From NCBI GenBank assembly GCA_965234475.1, contig OZ248397.1:372001-436000 (forward strand): a stretch of 64,000 nucleotides of DNA, read 5' to 3'. Made by a program: the position numbers and the translations under genes. The notes beneath the pieces were generated by a model. That model was given only the letters and a program-made list of their open reading frames with translations, was not told the DNA's origin and searched no databases. Positions 52,796-59,556 of the stretch are shown piece by piece. Within the stretch, counting starts at the first letter, position 1. Each line of letters opens with the position of its first letter. The stretch is from Methylopumilus sp947499625 (GTDB taxonomy: Bacteria > Pseudomonadota > Gammaproteobacteria > Burkholderiales > Methylophilaceae).

Positions 52796-53077
52796 ATGAT
52801 GAAAAGACTCATTACTATATTCCTGTTACTACTTCTCATAACGACTAATACTTATGCTGAAACTATCTATAAAACGATACCTGGCACACCATTTAAGGAC
52901 ATCACAGAGCCAGTCATGGTGATCGACAAGAACGTGATATACAAGACTATACCTGGGACTTCTTTCAAGGACATTACCGAGCCTTTAATGGTGATTGAGA
53001 AGAATGGTATTTATCCAACAATACCTGGCACAACCTTTAGAGACTATTCAGTGACGCCTCAATTTGTGATTGAATAA
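52796..53077 (+). CDS. Secreted protein with three internal repeats
   Basis: A 93-residue protein with a signal peptide (KRLITIFLLLLLITTNTYAE, cleavage near TYA) and a mature part built of three near-identical units of about 23 residues: IYKTIPGTPFKDITEPVMVI, IYKTIPGTSFKDITEPLMVI, then a shorter IYPTIPGTTFRDYSVTPQFV. The mature protein is almost nothing but repeats. Identity between the first two is about 20 of 23. Function unknown; the gene lies in the same packed group. Confidence 0.7.
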   Translation: MMKRLITIFLLLLLITTNTYAETIYKTIPGTPFKDITEPVMVIDKNVIYKTIPGTSFKDITEPLMVIEKNGIYPTIPGTTFRDYSVTPQFVIE

Positions 53078-53094
53078 AGTAAGGGTAAATCATT

Positions 53095-53508
53095 ATGATA
53101 GAGATCCCAGATACATTGTTTATTGATGATTATGAAATGCTTATAATCATAAAAATTTATCATTTGCCTAGTGACGAATATTCTACTTTTGAGGTTGTAA
53201 TAGATAAACCTTCTCGTATTATTCGTAAAAATTCAAACTTTACAAATGAAGATGAATCTATTCTGCTAGATGAAATTTTAGACAATTCAAAAGTCATAGA
53301 AATTAAAAAGCTTGTTGGTGATATTAAATTACCTTTAGTTACTCACGAAAATGAGCAATTTATTTGTGATGGCTCTTCCATAGGTGTTGAAATTTTTAGT
53401 AATTATTTTAATTTTGATGCGAGTTGGTCTGATGAAGACAAGCCAAAATTGTATGAGCCTTTAAAAGCTTTAGCTGATTATATATTTTCTCTAACAAATA
53501 AAGATTAA
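53095..53508 (+). CDS. Hypothetical acidic protein
   Basis: A 137-residue acidic protein (IEIPDTLFIDDYEMLIIIKI, ILLDEILDNSKVIEIKKLV, FNFDASWSDEDKPKLYEPLK). It has no signal or membrane segment and resembles small immunity-type or antitoxin-like proteins only in composition. I do not claim a function. It is the last gene before the right end of the island. Confidence 0.6.
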   Translation: MIEIPDTLFIDDYEMLIIIKIYHLPSDEYSTFEVVIDKPSRIIRKNSNFTNEDESILLDEILDNSKVIEIKKLVGDIKLPLVTHENEQFICDGSSIGVEIFSNYFNFDASWSDEDKPKLYEPLKALADYIFSLTNKD

Positions 53509-53578
53509 ATTGAGAGATTGACCTACCCCCCTAAATATCTCTCCAGAGTAAATATGTATAGTGTGGCTTAATTCAAGC

Positions 53579-53595
53579 GTAGTCTATGCGTAGTC
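53579..53595 (+). repeat. Two GTAGTC motifs near the right end
   Basis: GTAGTCTA at 53579 and 53590, 11 bases apart, lies 57 bases inside the right attachment repeat. The spacing equals two intervals of the left cluster (40035-40069), supporting a shared DNA-binding protein, most simply the integrase. Confidence 0.6.
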
Positions 53596-53651
53596 TAAAA
53601 GAAATTTATAAAAAATATTTTAATAGCAAATGCTTTAAATCACTTGATATG

Positions 53652-53701
53652 ATTGGTAGGGGATGCGAGGGTCGAACTCGCGACAAACGGATTAAGAGTC
53701 C
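53652..53701. repeat. Right attachment repeat (3' part of intact tRNA-Lys)
   Basis: Identical to 39898-39947 over 50 bp; it covers the tRNA-Lys from two bases past the CCA end to the 3' side of the anticodon stem. Confidence 0.95.
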
Positions 53702-53729
53702 GCTGCTCTACCAGCTGAGCTAATCCCCC
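53654..53729 (-). tRNA. tRNA-Lys(CTT), integration target
   Basis: A 76-nt cloverleaf on the minus strand: 5' GGGGGATTAGCTCAGCTGG, anticodon loop CTCTTAA on stem GCGGA/TCCGT, T-arm GCGAGTTCGACCCTCGC, and encoded CCA. The first base pairs as G-U with position 72, since the 3' strand reads ATCCCCT; the attachment repeat supplies this 3' part, so the mismatch may be a mark of integration. Confidence 0.95.
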
Positions 53730-53844
53730 AGAAAGTGATATTTTACAGTATTTGTGGGCGTTGTAGAGGGCTTGGGTGGGTCAAAAGTAGCGGGGGTGAA
53801 ATAGGGGTGTGTTAGAGAAGAATATCTGCAATATAATTATTAAG

Positions 53845-54480
53845 ATGAAACATATCCTTGTTTATTCAGATTCTATTTCATGGGGAATTATTCCTATGAC
53901 TCGAAATCGCTTTCCTTTTCATCAAAGATGGCCTGGTATTTTAGAAAATAATCTTAATAAGGCAGGAAAAGATGTTCGTGTGATTGAAGATTGCTTGAAT
54001 GGTAGACGCACTATTTACAATGACCCGATAAGGCCTGGGCGCAATGGCCTAATTGGCTTGTCCGAACGTATTGAAGTAAATTCCCCTCTTGAGTTAGTTA
54101 TTTTGATGTTGGGCACAAATGATTTTCAGGCTAACCATGAACATACTGCTGAAGATGCAGCAAAAGGCATGAAAGCATTGATCGAGGAGATTCGCCATAC
54201 AACTCTAGAACCTGAAATGTTAATACCAAAAATACTTGTGATATCACCACCACCTATATTGGAACCAAAAGGTGATATAGCAATGAAATTTAAGGATGGT
54301 GATAAAAAATGTGTTGGACTCGCCGAAGCCTACGAGCAATTATGTAAAGGAGAAAAATGTAATTTTTTTGATGCAAGAAAAATTACTACATCTAGCAAGG
54401 TTGATGGAGTTCATTTTGATCTCGACCAACATTTAACTTTTGGTAATGCTATATCAGAATATATTAAAAATTTAATTTAA
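53845..54480 (+). CDS. SGNH/GDSL-type hydrolase, arylesterase-like
   Basis: A 211-residue alpha/beta hydrolase of the SGNH superfamily: block I VYSDSISWGI with the catalytic Ser, block III LMLGTNDFQ with the Asn, and block V VDGVHFD with the Asp and His. The family hydrolyses esters, often of carbohydrates or lipids. The start is ATG 53845 (MKHILVYSDS); the longer frame begins in the tRNA flank and has no support. No signal peptide, so cytoplasmic. Confidence 0.85.
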   Translation: MKHILVYSDSISWGIIPMTRNRFPFHQRWPGILENNLNKAGKDVRVIEDCLNGRRTIYNDPIRPGRNGLIGLSERIEVNSPLELVILMLGTNDFQANHEHTAEDAAKGMKALIEEIRHTTLEPEMLIPKILVISPPPILEPKGDIAMKFKDGDKKCVGLAEAYEQLCKGEKCNFFDARKITTSSKVDGVHFDLDQHLTFGNAISEYIKNLI

Positions 54481-54482
54481 TT

Positions 54483-54503
54483 AACCGTCAAAAATTTTGA
54501 CAC
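54483..54503. repeat. Palindromic repeat, copy 1
   Basis: AACCGTCAAAAATTTTGACAC contains the palindrome GTCAAAA-A-TTTTGAC. Another copy, differing only at the central base, lies at 58660-58680. Confidence 0.85.
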
Positions 54504-54630
54504 TGTTTTAAAGAGTCGCTTCGAAAGGACTTTTTGAATTGTGTTGCCGATAAAGCTCCCAATCAAATTTCAAAATGTCGTTCGAACGACATTCTAAAAA
54601 CACACATATTTTGAAGAAGTTTAATAAAAA

Positions 54631-55086
54631 TTACGCATGGAATTTCGATAAATCACCTGGTTTTCTAAGCATCTTATCCACCTCTCCAAGATGAAGCTCT
54701 TCTTGATAAATCATTTCTCGCGCATATTCTTCAAGCATCACTGAATCATTGCCAACAATATTTAAAAGATTTTTGTAAGCATTGAGAGCACTTAATTCGT
54801 GGGCGAGTGACTCTCGCAAAATATCACCAATATCATGATTGTGTGTTTCTAAGAGAGGGCCTATTGAAAGGGAGGGATGGCCACCCAAATGCGTAATTAG
54901 CTCACCTGCTTTATCAGCATGCGTTAATGACTCAGCGGCCTGCCCTCGAAGCCAGGATACGATCGGTATACGATTATAACCATAGACCATTAATGCATAG
55001 TGTGTATACCTTACAACACCAGCCAATTCAAACTCCAAAATTGAATTTAATGCCTTAATAATTTCACTTAATTTTTTATCATCCAT
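54631..55086 (-). CDS. Ferritin-like protein of the bacterioferritin family
   Basis: A 151-residue four-helix protein of the bacterioferritin group: LNSILEFELAGVVRYTHYAL (helix A with iron-site Glu), AAESLTHADKAGELI (helix B with Glu and His), AHELSALNAYKNLL (helix C with Glu) and YQEELHLGEVDKML (helix D with Glu and His). The Met that binds haem in bacterioferritin is Leu here, so haem binding is doubtful. Likely role: iron storage or detoxification. It is transcribed leftward as are ppk2 and iscU. Confidence 0.88.
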   Translation of the reverse strand: MDDKKLSEIIKALNSILEFELAGVVRYTHYALMVYGYNRIPIVSWLRGQAAESLTHADKAGELITHLGGHPSLSIGPLLETHNHDIGDILRESLAHELSALNAYKNLLNIVGNDSVMLEEYAREMIYQEELHLGEVDKMLRKPGDLSKFHA

Positions 55087-55147
55087 GGTGAGGCTCCTTT
55101 TTTAATTGTGCTACGTGACTTTTTTTATTTTAGCGTTCAGATTCAAA

Positions 55148-55222
55148 AATATTTTACAGTATTTGTGGGGGTTGTAGAGGGGGTAGGAATGGGGATTTTG
55201 GCGGAGATGAATTTGTTAAAGA
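55148..55222 (-). repeat. Partial copy of the tRNA-Lys upstream flank
   Basis: TTTACAGTATTTGTGGGGGTTGTAGAGGG followed by a degenerate TAGGAATGGGGATTTTGGCGGAGAT matches the flank next to tRNA-Lys (from 53740) and the copies after 59375 and 61105. The tRNA 5' half itself is absent here. Confidence 0.8.
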
Positions 55223-55226
55223 TAAA

Positions 55227-56171
55227 TCAGAAGAAGTCAGGCACGATATGCTGAGTAATCATTGGTGGGCGAACGTAACTTGATGGAATCTTTTTTCTCT
55301 TACCAAACTTTATTTCAGAAAGTTTTATTGAATGATATGGAATTTTTTGCAATATATGCGAAATGCAATTTAAACGGGCGCGTTCTTTAACATCGGCATT
55401 CACAACATACCACGGTGCGTGGATCGTATCGGTATGCATGAACATCGCATCTTTCGCTTTAGAATATTCCACCCACTTATCACGCGACTGCAGATCCATC
55501 GGACTTAATTTCCAACGTTTTAGAGGATTCTTGGCTCGATCTCTAAAACGAATTTCTTGAATTTCATCACTCACTGAGAACCAATATTTAAGTAAGATTA
55601 TTCCTGAACGAACTAAGATGTTCTCGAATTCAGGACAAGAGTGCAAAAAGTCTTTATATTCATCATCTGTACAAAATCCCATTACATGCTCAACACCCGC
55701 ACGGTTGTACCAAGATCGATCAAATAGAACAATTTCTCCGCCCGCAGGCAAATTAGATACATAGCGTTGAAAATACCATTGGGTTTTTTCCTTAGATGAA
55801 GGTGTCCCAAGTGCTGCAATGCGACAAACTCGGGGATTCAGTTGTTCACTAATTCGTTTTATGACACCACCTTTACCGGCTGCATCTCGACCTTCAAAAA
55901 TAATGACAACACGGGCTTTTGTGGTTACTATCCATTCTTGTAATTTCACTAATTCTAAAAATAATTTCTTTAATTCTTTTTCATAACGTTGCTTTGAGAG
56001 GTCTTGTTTTTGCTCTTTATGCAAATCATCAATCGTAAAATCCTGTGGGTTAGGATTAGCGGTTGATGACTTTAGGGTAATTCTTTTTTTTGATGGTCTA
56101 TTTAATTTTTTATTGGCGCTACCTTTAGGAGAGTCAATCTTCTTTGCTTTTCTTTTTGTGGATTGTGTCAT
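55227..56171 (-). CDS. ppk2: Polyphosphate kinase 2
   Basis: A 314-residue PPK2-family kinase with Walker A VIIFEGRDAAGKGGVIKRI, the lid and Walker B region EIVLFDRSWYNRAGVEHVMG, and the helix SWVEYSKAKDAMF-type segment KWVEYSKAKDAMFMHTD. It transfers phosphate between polyphosphate and nucleotides (class I enzymes act on nucleoside diphosphates). A lysine-rich N-terminal tail of about 50 residues precedes the domain. It is 25 bases downstream of iscU on the same strand. Confidence 0.93.
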   Translation of the reverse strand: MTQSTKRKAKKIDSPKGSANKKLNRPSKKRITLKSSTANPNPQDFTIDDLHKEQKQDLSKQRYEKELKKLFLELVKLQEWIVTTKARVVIIFEGRDAAGKGGVIKRISEQLNPRVCRIAALGTPSSKEKTQWYFQRYVSNLPAGGEIVLFDRSWYNRAGVEHVMGFCTDDEYKDFLHSCPEFENILVRSGIILLKYWFSVSDEIQEIRFRDRAKNPLKRWKLSPMDLQSRDKWVEYSKAKDAMFMHTDTIHAPWYVVNADVKERARLNCISHILQKIPYHSIKLSEIKFGKRKKIPSSYVRPPMITQHIVPDFF

Positions 56172-56196
56172 CTAAGATTTAACGCAATCAGTCATT

Positions 56197-56604
56197 TCAG
56201 GCGGCCATCATTGGCCTATAAGCTTCATCAGTTTGTTTACTCTTTAAGTCTGCGACAGCTGCTTTAATGGCATCTTCTGCTAATACTGAGCAGTGTATTT
56301 TAACGGGTGGCAAAGCTAACTCTTCGGCAATCGCTGAGTTTTTAATTTCAGAGGCTTGATCTAAAGTTTTGCCTTTAAGCCATTCGGTGACAAGTGAGCT
56401 TGAAGCGATCGCAGACCCGCAACCATAGGTTTTAAACTTTGCATCTTCAATAACCCCATCATCACTGACCTTGATTTGCAATTTCATGACATCGCCACAG
56501 GCAGGAGCGCCTACCATCCCAGTTCCTACATGCGGATCATCCTTATCGAGTGAGCCCACGTTTCTTGGGTTTTCGTAGTGATCTAATACTTTATCGCTAT
56601 ACAT
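56197..56604 (-). CDS. iscU: Iron-sulfur cluster scaffold protein IscU
   Basis: A 135-residue IscU with the three cluster-binding cysteines in VGAPACGDVM, KTYGCGSAIASSS and PVKIHCSVLAEDAIK, including the LPPVK motif recognised by HscA. The start MYSDKVLDHYENPRNVG is typical. No iscR, iscS, iscA, hscBA or fdx is adjacent, so it is separated from the usual isc operon. The C-terminus ends YRPMMAA. Confidence 0.95.
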   Translation of the reverse strand: MYSDKVLDHYENPRNVGSLDKDDPHVGTGMVGAPACGDVMKLQIKVSDDGVIEDAKFKTYGCGSAIASSSLVTEWLKGKTLDQASEIKNSAIAEELALPPVKIHCSVLAEDAIKAAVADLKSKQTDEAYRPMMAA

Positions 56605-56805
56605 ATATTTTCCTTTAAGAATTTATCTCTTTAGCCTACGCTTAATAATGAGATATACCATCTATTTTTGAAGAATTTAATATATCTATTATCTTTAGGG
56701 TTAATTCGTTTGAACTAAAGATCTTTTTCTAAAATCTATAAACATATATATAAACTTCTTAAAAAAACTAACCTTTAATAAAAAGACTCCTAGTTAGTTT
56801 TCTAG

Positions 56806-56838
56806 TCCCGTTATCAACCACTGACTACGGGATTTTTT
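56806..56838 (+). terminator. Possible terminator
   Basis: TCCCGT (56806-56811) and ACGGGA (56827-56832) pair across a 15-base loop, followed by seven T residues. The large loop makes it a weaker candidate. The rest of the gap 56605-56871 is AT-rich and shows nothing else but the iscU promoter region. Confidence 0.5.
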
Positions 56839-56871
56839 TGTTCTCTTTTTTTAAAAAGAATACAATAAGTG

Positions 56872-57084
56872 ATGTCTATGAATAAAATATATGATAATTA
56901 TCCAAAAATGCGTTCTAAAATAAATGATGAATTTATAGAATGTGCTTATTGCCATGTGAGTGAAATTTTCATCAATAATCAATTAGAAAATCATGCAATA
57001 AATTGCCCTTATAAGAAGGATCAAGAAAATTTTATTCAATCAAATAAGGAACATCAAAATTTTCATGACTGGAGTGAAGATTGA
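56872..57084 (+). CDS. Small zinc-finger-like protein
   Basis: A 70-residue hydrophilic protein with a C-x2-C and H-x4-C arrangement (ECAYCHVSEIF, then LENHAINCPYKKD), which may bind zinc. Start codon is uncertain (GTG 56869, ATG 56872 or 56878). It overlaps the DUF3293 gene by 4 bases. No family is recognised with confidence. Confidence 0.65.
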   Translation: MSMNKIYDNYPKMRSKINDEFIECAYCHVSEIFINNQLENHAINCPYKKDQENFIQSNKEHQNFHDWSED

Positions 57085-57524
57085 TTAATCCTCTCCTTTT
57101 AGAGCAATATGAATCTGCCGATTATTATATTGAGGCCATTCCACCTTTTATCTTAAAGATTGGTATTCATAGTTATGAATTAAGTAAAATTTACGAAACC
57201 TCTCATCAAACTAAAGCCGCATTAATCACAGCCTCTAATCCAAGAAGTAAGAAATTACCGAATGAAATTAATAAAGTTAGAAATAAAAATTTAGAAGAAA
57301 TGATTCAAGAAACAGGATTAAATTATATTTACGGCGAAGGTAAATGCGGCCAAGATGATTGGGATGGTGAAGAAAGCCTTTTAATTTTAGGCATTGATCA
57401 AAAGCAAGCCATGGTTATTGGTCAAGCGTTTGATCAAAATGCTATTGTTTGGTGTGGAAAAAATGCAATTCCAGAACTGATACTATTAAATAAAGGATCC
57501 ATGGATGACAAAAATAATCGTTGA
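57081..57524 (+). CDS. DUF3293 family protein
   Basis: A 147-residue protein with TAALITASNPRSKKL and the acidic DDWDGEESLLILGI stretch and GQAFDQNAIVW, the pattern of DUF3293. The start is TTG 57081, coupled with the gene before. Function of DUF3293 is unknown. It overlaps the cupin gene by 20 bases. Confidence 0.75.
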   Translation: MINPLLLEQYESADYYIEAIPPFILKIGIHSYELSKIYETSHQTKAALITASNPRSKKLPNEINKVRNKNLEEMIQETGLNYIYGEGKCGQDDWDGEESLLILGIDQKQAMVIGQAFDQNAIVWCGKNAIPELILLNKGSMDDKNNR

Positions 57525-57780
57525 AAAAAATCCCAGTGAAACTAGATTAAATGAATTAGGTATAAAAAAATGCCCAACTTGGTCTAAAGAACCCTCAACT
57601 TTTCCTTGGACCTATTCAGAACAAGAAGTGGCTTATATCTTGGAGGGTGATGTCACTGTGATCCCGGATGATGGTGATCCGGTAAGTTTTGCTGCCGGAG
57701 ACTTGGTCACTTTTAAAGAAGGCCTCTCTTGCACCTGGCATGTTAAAAAAGCATTAAAAAAACATTATCGATTCGGATAG
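57505..57780 (+). CDS. Cupin domain protein (cupin_3 / EutQ-like)
   Basis: A 91-residue single-cupin protein. TFPWTYSEQEVAYILEGDVTV and FAAGDLVTFKEGLSCTWHVKKALKKHYRF match the small cupin_3 family (ethanolamine-type), with G-D-x-V as the second motif. It lacks the complete His set of metal cupins. Role unknown. Confidence 0.8.
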   Translation: MTKIIVEKNPSETRLNELGIKKCPTWSKEPSTFPWTYSEQEVAYILEGDVTVIPDDGDPVSFAAGDLVTFKEGLSCTWHVKKALKKHYRFG

Positions 57781-57970
57781 TTTAATACAGACTGAAGCGC
57801 TAGGATTTTTGACGTTGGCCAGTAAAGATATCCGGAATCAGGATATTTTATGGGATGCTGGTATTAATGAATCTTTGCTGAGCAAATAGGGCAGGAACAT
57901 TTCCAAGAATGCACAAACCACTCAAATGCTTCATTTTTATTCTTATATTTCATAGTTATGTCACCAACAA

Positions 57971-58147
57971 TTACACACAATCAGTCATTGCGGATGTATA
58001 TCTTTGCCAACATACCGTATCACCCTGTTTACATACGAAAACATCACCGTCTGTCGTTTTTAAAACTTTGAGTTGAGTATTTTTGGAAGTTTTATGTGTT
58101 TTAAGTTTCTGCGATGCTTTAACTAATTGTCTTGATTTTGAAGGCAT
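57971..58147 (-). CDS. Small basic cysteine-containing protein
   Basis: A 58-residue ORF starting MPSKSRQLVKASQKLKTHKT. The C-terminal half VFVCKQGDTVCWQRYTSAM and TDCV has three cysteines. A clear ribosome binding site (AAGGGGAAAT) lies 7 bases before the ATG, which is the main support. No family recognised. Confidence 0.5.
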   Translation of the reverse strand: MPSKSRQLVKASQKLKTHKTSKNTQLKVLKTTDGDVFVCKQGDTVCWQRYTSAMTDCV

Positions 58148-58659
58148 ATATTTCCCCTTTAAATTTTAAAGAAAATTAATAATGTCTAGTTTATTAATTT
58201 ACCAGTAACACGCAACTTTACTTGTTAAATGAATCTACTTTTATGAGCAAAACTCTATAGGATTAGTTCACTTAATATTGGCTAAGTAAATTCATGAAGA
58301 AAAATTAAAAAATTGACTCTAAATGATTCAGGGGGGAAGCAGAGTGTGCGGTTGGAAAAAGATGAGCGTAAATAAAAAAACACCTATAAAGGTGTTATAA
58401 GTTGCTGTAATTATTACAGGCAGTTTAGTCAAAATGATGCACTTTTACTATAAGTCGCCGAATCGGTTTTTCCAATTTTAAAAAGAAGAGCTAATCAGAA
58501 TGCACACCGATTCTTTCAGCACTCTTCTATAGTTATTTAAGCTGCATTTTTAAAGTACACTTTTACACTACGCCTTAATTTAATGCATTTCAAGTAATTT
58601 TTGTAGTTTTTAAGTTGTTACTCATTAGAGTTATTATTTTAATTACACAACTGGTTTTT

Positions 58660-58680
58660 AACCGTCAAAACTTTTGACAC
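58660..58680. repeat. Palindromic repeat, copy 2
   Basis: AACCGTCAAAACTTTTGACAC, with GTCAAAA-C-TTTTGAC; matches 54483-54503 at 20 of 21 bases. Confidence 0.85.
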
Positions 58681-58689
58681 TTAATAAAT

Positions 58690-58719
58690 AAAAAGCCACT
58701 CTTCATAGTGGCTTTTTTT
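58690..58719 (+). terminator. Intrinsic terminator
   Basis: AAAAAGCCACT and AGTGGCTTTTTTT form a 7-bp GC core with loop CTTCAT and flanking A/T runs, so it could work on both strands. It lies just after palindrome copy 2. Confidence 0.9.
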
Positions 58720-58853
58720 ATGTTTAGTGTGTTGTGCTATAAAACATCCAGAATCCGGAGATCTTGAATTGAACTCGCTAAGTTAAATTAACTCAAAAAA
58801 ATTTGTTAAAAAAAGTCATTGTCCGTAAAATATAAGAATTAAGGAGAGCAACA

Positions 58854-59318
58854 GTGAGTCGTATATTAAAAAATTATTGGAAGATCTTACCTGACTTTTA
58901 TTGGAGCTCAATTTTATTGAGAGTACCTTTAGCTACTTTGTTTATCACATCAGGACTAGGTAAATTACCTTATCATGCCGCAGACGGCATGGCTCTTGGT
59001 TTGCCGGCTTTAGTATGGTTATTGGTGATTATTAGTGAAATTGGCTCAGGTGTGGGATTGATAGTAGGAGGCCTGACTACGCTGCCTCGAATAAGGGAAA
59101 ATGCCTTGTTGGCTGGATTGGGAGATATGTTGACTAGATTCAGCGGTATTGTGATGTGTTGTGTTATCACCGGGATAATTTGGACTGTGCTAAAACCAGA
59201 CAACCTTTGGCGGTTTATCACCACCGACTACCTACACTTTAGTCTTTGGGTTGGTGGGTTATATTTTGCCCTGCGTGGCAACTGGGCTGTACGTGCAACC
59301 CAACTAAATTCTAATTAA
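58854..59318 (+). CDS. DoxX family membrane protein
   Basis: A 154-residue protein with four transmembrane segments and the DoxX pattern: SSILLRVPLATLFITSGLGKL at the start, IISEIGSGVGLIVGG in the second helix and HFSLWVGGLYFALRGNW at the end. The start is GTG 58854 after a good AAGGAGAG ribosome binding site. DoxX proteins are small quinone- or redox-linked membrane proteins of varied roles. Confidence 0.85.
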   Translation: MSRILKNYWKILPDFYWSSILLRVPLATLFITSGLGKLPYHAADGMALGLPALVWLLVIISEIGSGVGLIVGGLTTLPRIRENALLAGLGDMLTRFSGIVMCCVITGIIWTVLKPDNLWRFITTDYLHFSLWVGGLYFALRGNWAVRATQLNSN

Positions 59319-59332
59319 ATATGACTATTGAA

Positions 59333-59373
59333 AGAGTCCGCTGCTCTACCAACTGAGCTAATCCTAATCCCCC
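59333..59373 (-). pseudogene. tRNA-Lys 5'-half remnant, copy B
   Basis: GAGTCCGCTGCTCTACCAACTGAGCTAATCC..CCC matches the 5' half of the tRNA-Lys at 53654-53729, with one base change in the D-arm and a 6-bp duplication (TAATCC TAATCC). The 3' half is missing. The upstream flank of the tRNA (CAGAAAGTGATATTTTACAG...) continues to about 59450. Confidence 0.9.
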
Positions 59374-59556
59374 AGAAAGTGATATTTTACAGTTTTGTCC
59401 TTGTTGTAGAGGGTTCAGGGGAAGGAATTTTGGCAGGGCTGGAAAAGAGGTATGTATTGAAATGTATTTTATAGTTGACATAAATACTTCATTATTTTAT
59501 CTAATTTAGGACTAAGATATATTTTGATAATTTTTTTATTTACTAGGATTAATATC

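Larger units (their letters stand above)
39898..53701. mobile_element. Integrative genomic island in tRNA-Lys(CTT)
   Basis: A 13.8-kb region lies between two 50-bp identical copies of the tRNA-Lys 3' part (39898-39947 and 53652-53701). Only the right copy belongs to a whole tRNA gene. Just inside the left copy lies a tyrosine recombinase, with repeated GTAGTC motifs near both ends. Cargo: small unknown proteins, a nuclease/methyltransferase block, cspA, an inverted tRNA-Gly/tRNA-Cys duplicate and a run of small genes. No replication, conjugation or phage structural gene is visible. Confidence 0.92.
57781..58853. other. Gap with small ORF, repeats and terminators
   Basis: This kilobase holds one credible small gene (57971-58147), two copies of a TCCGGAATC repeat (57829, 58745), a weak copy of the tRNA-Lys flank (around 58328), a second GTCAAAA-TTTTGAC palindrome (58660-58680), a small AACACC/GGTGTT hairpin near 58380, and a terminator at 58690. 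The composition suggests degraded DNA between accreted cassettes. Confidence 0.6.

Noticed and set aside
53809..53844. N-terminal extension of the SGNH hydrolase
   Set aside because: The extra 12 codons lie in the repeated tRNA flank; the family begins at the MKHILVYSDS start.
57864..57953. ORF of 29 codons with a CxCPxC motif on the minus strand
   Set aside because: Follows the 58-codon gene closely and might be coupled, but it is too short and without a clear ribosome binding site.
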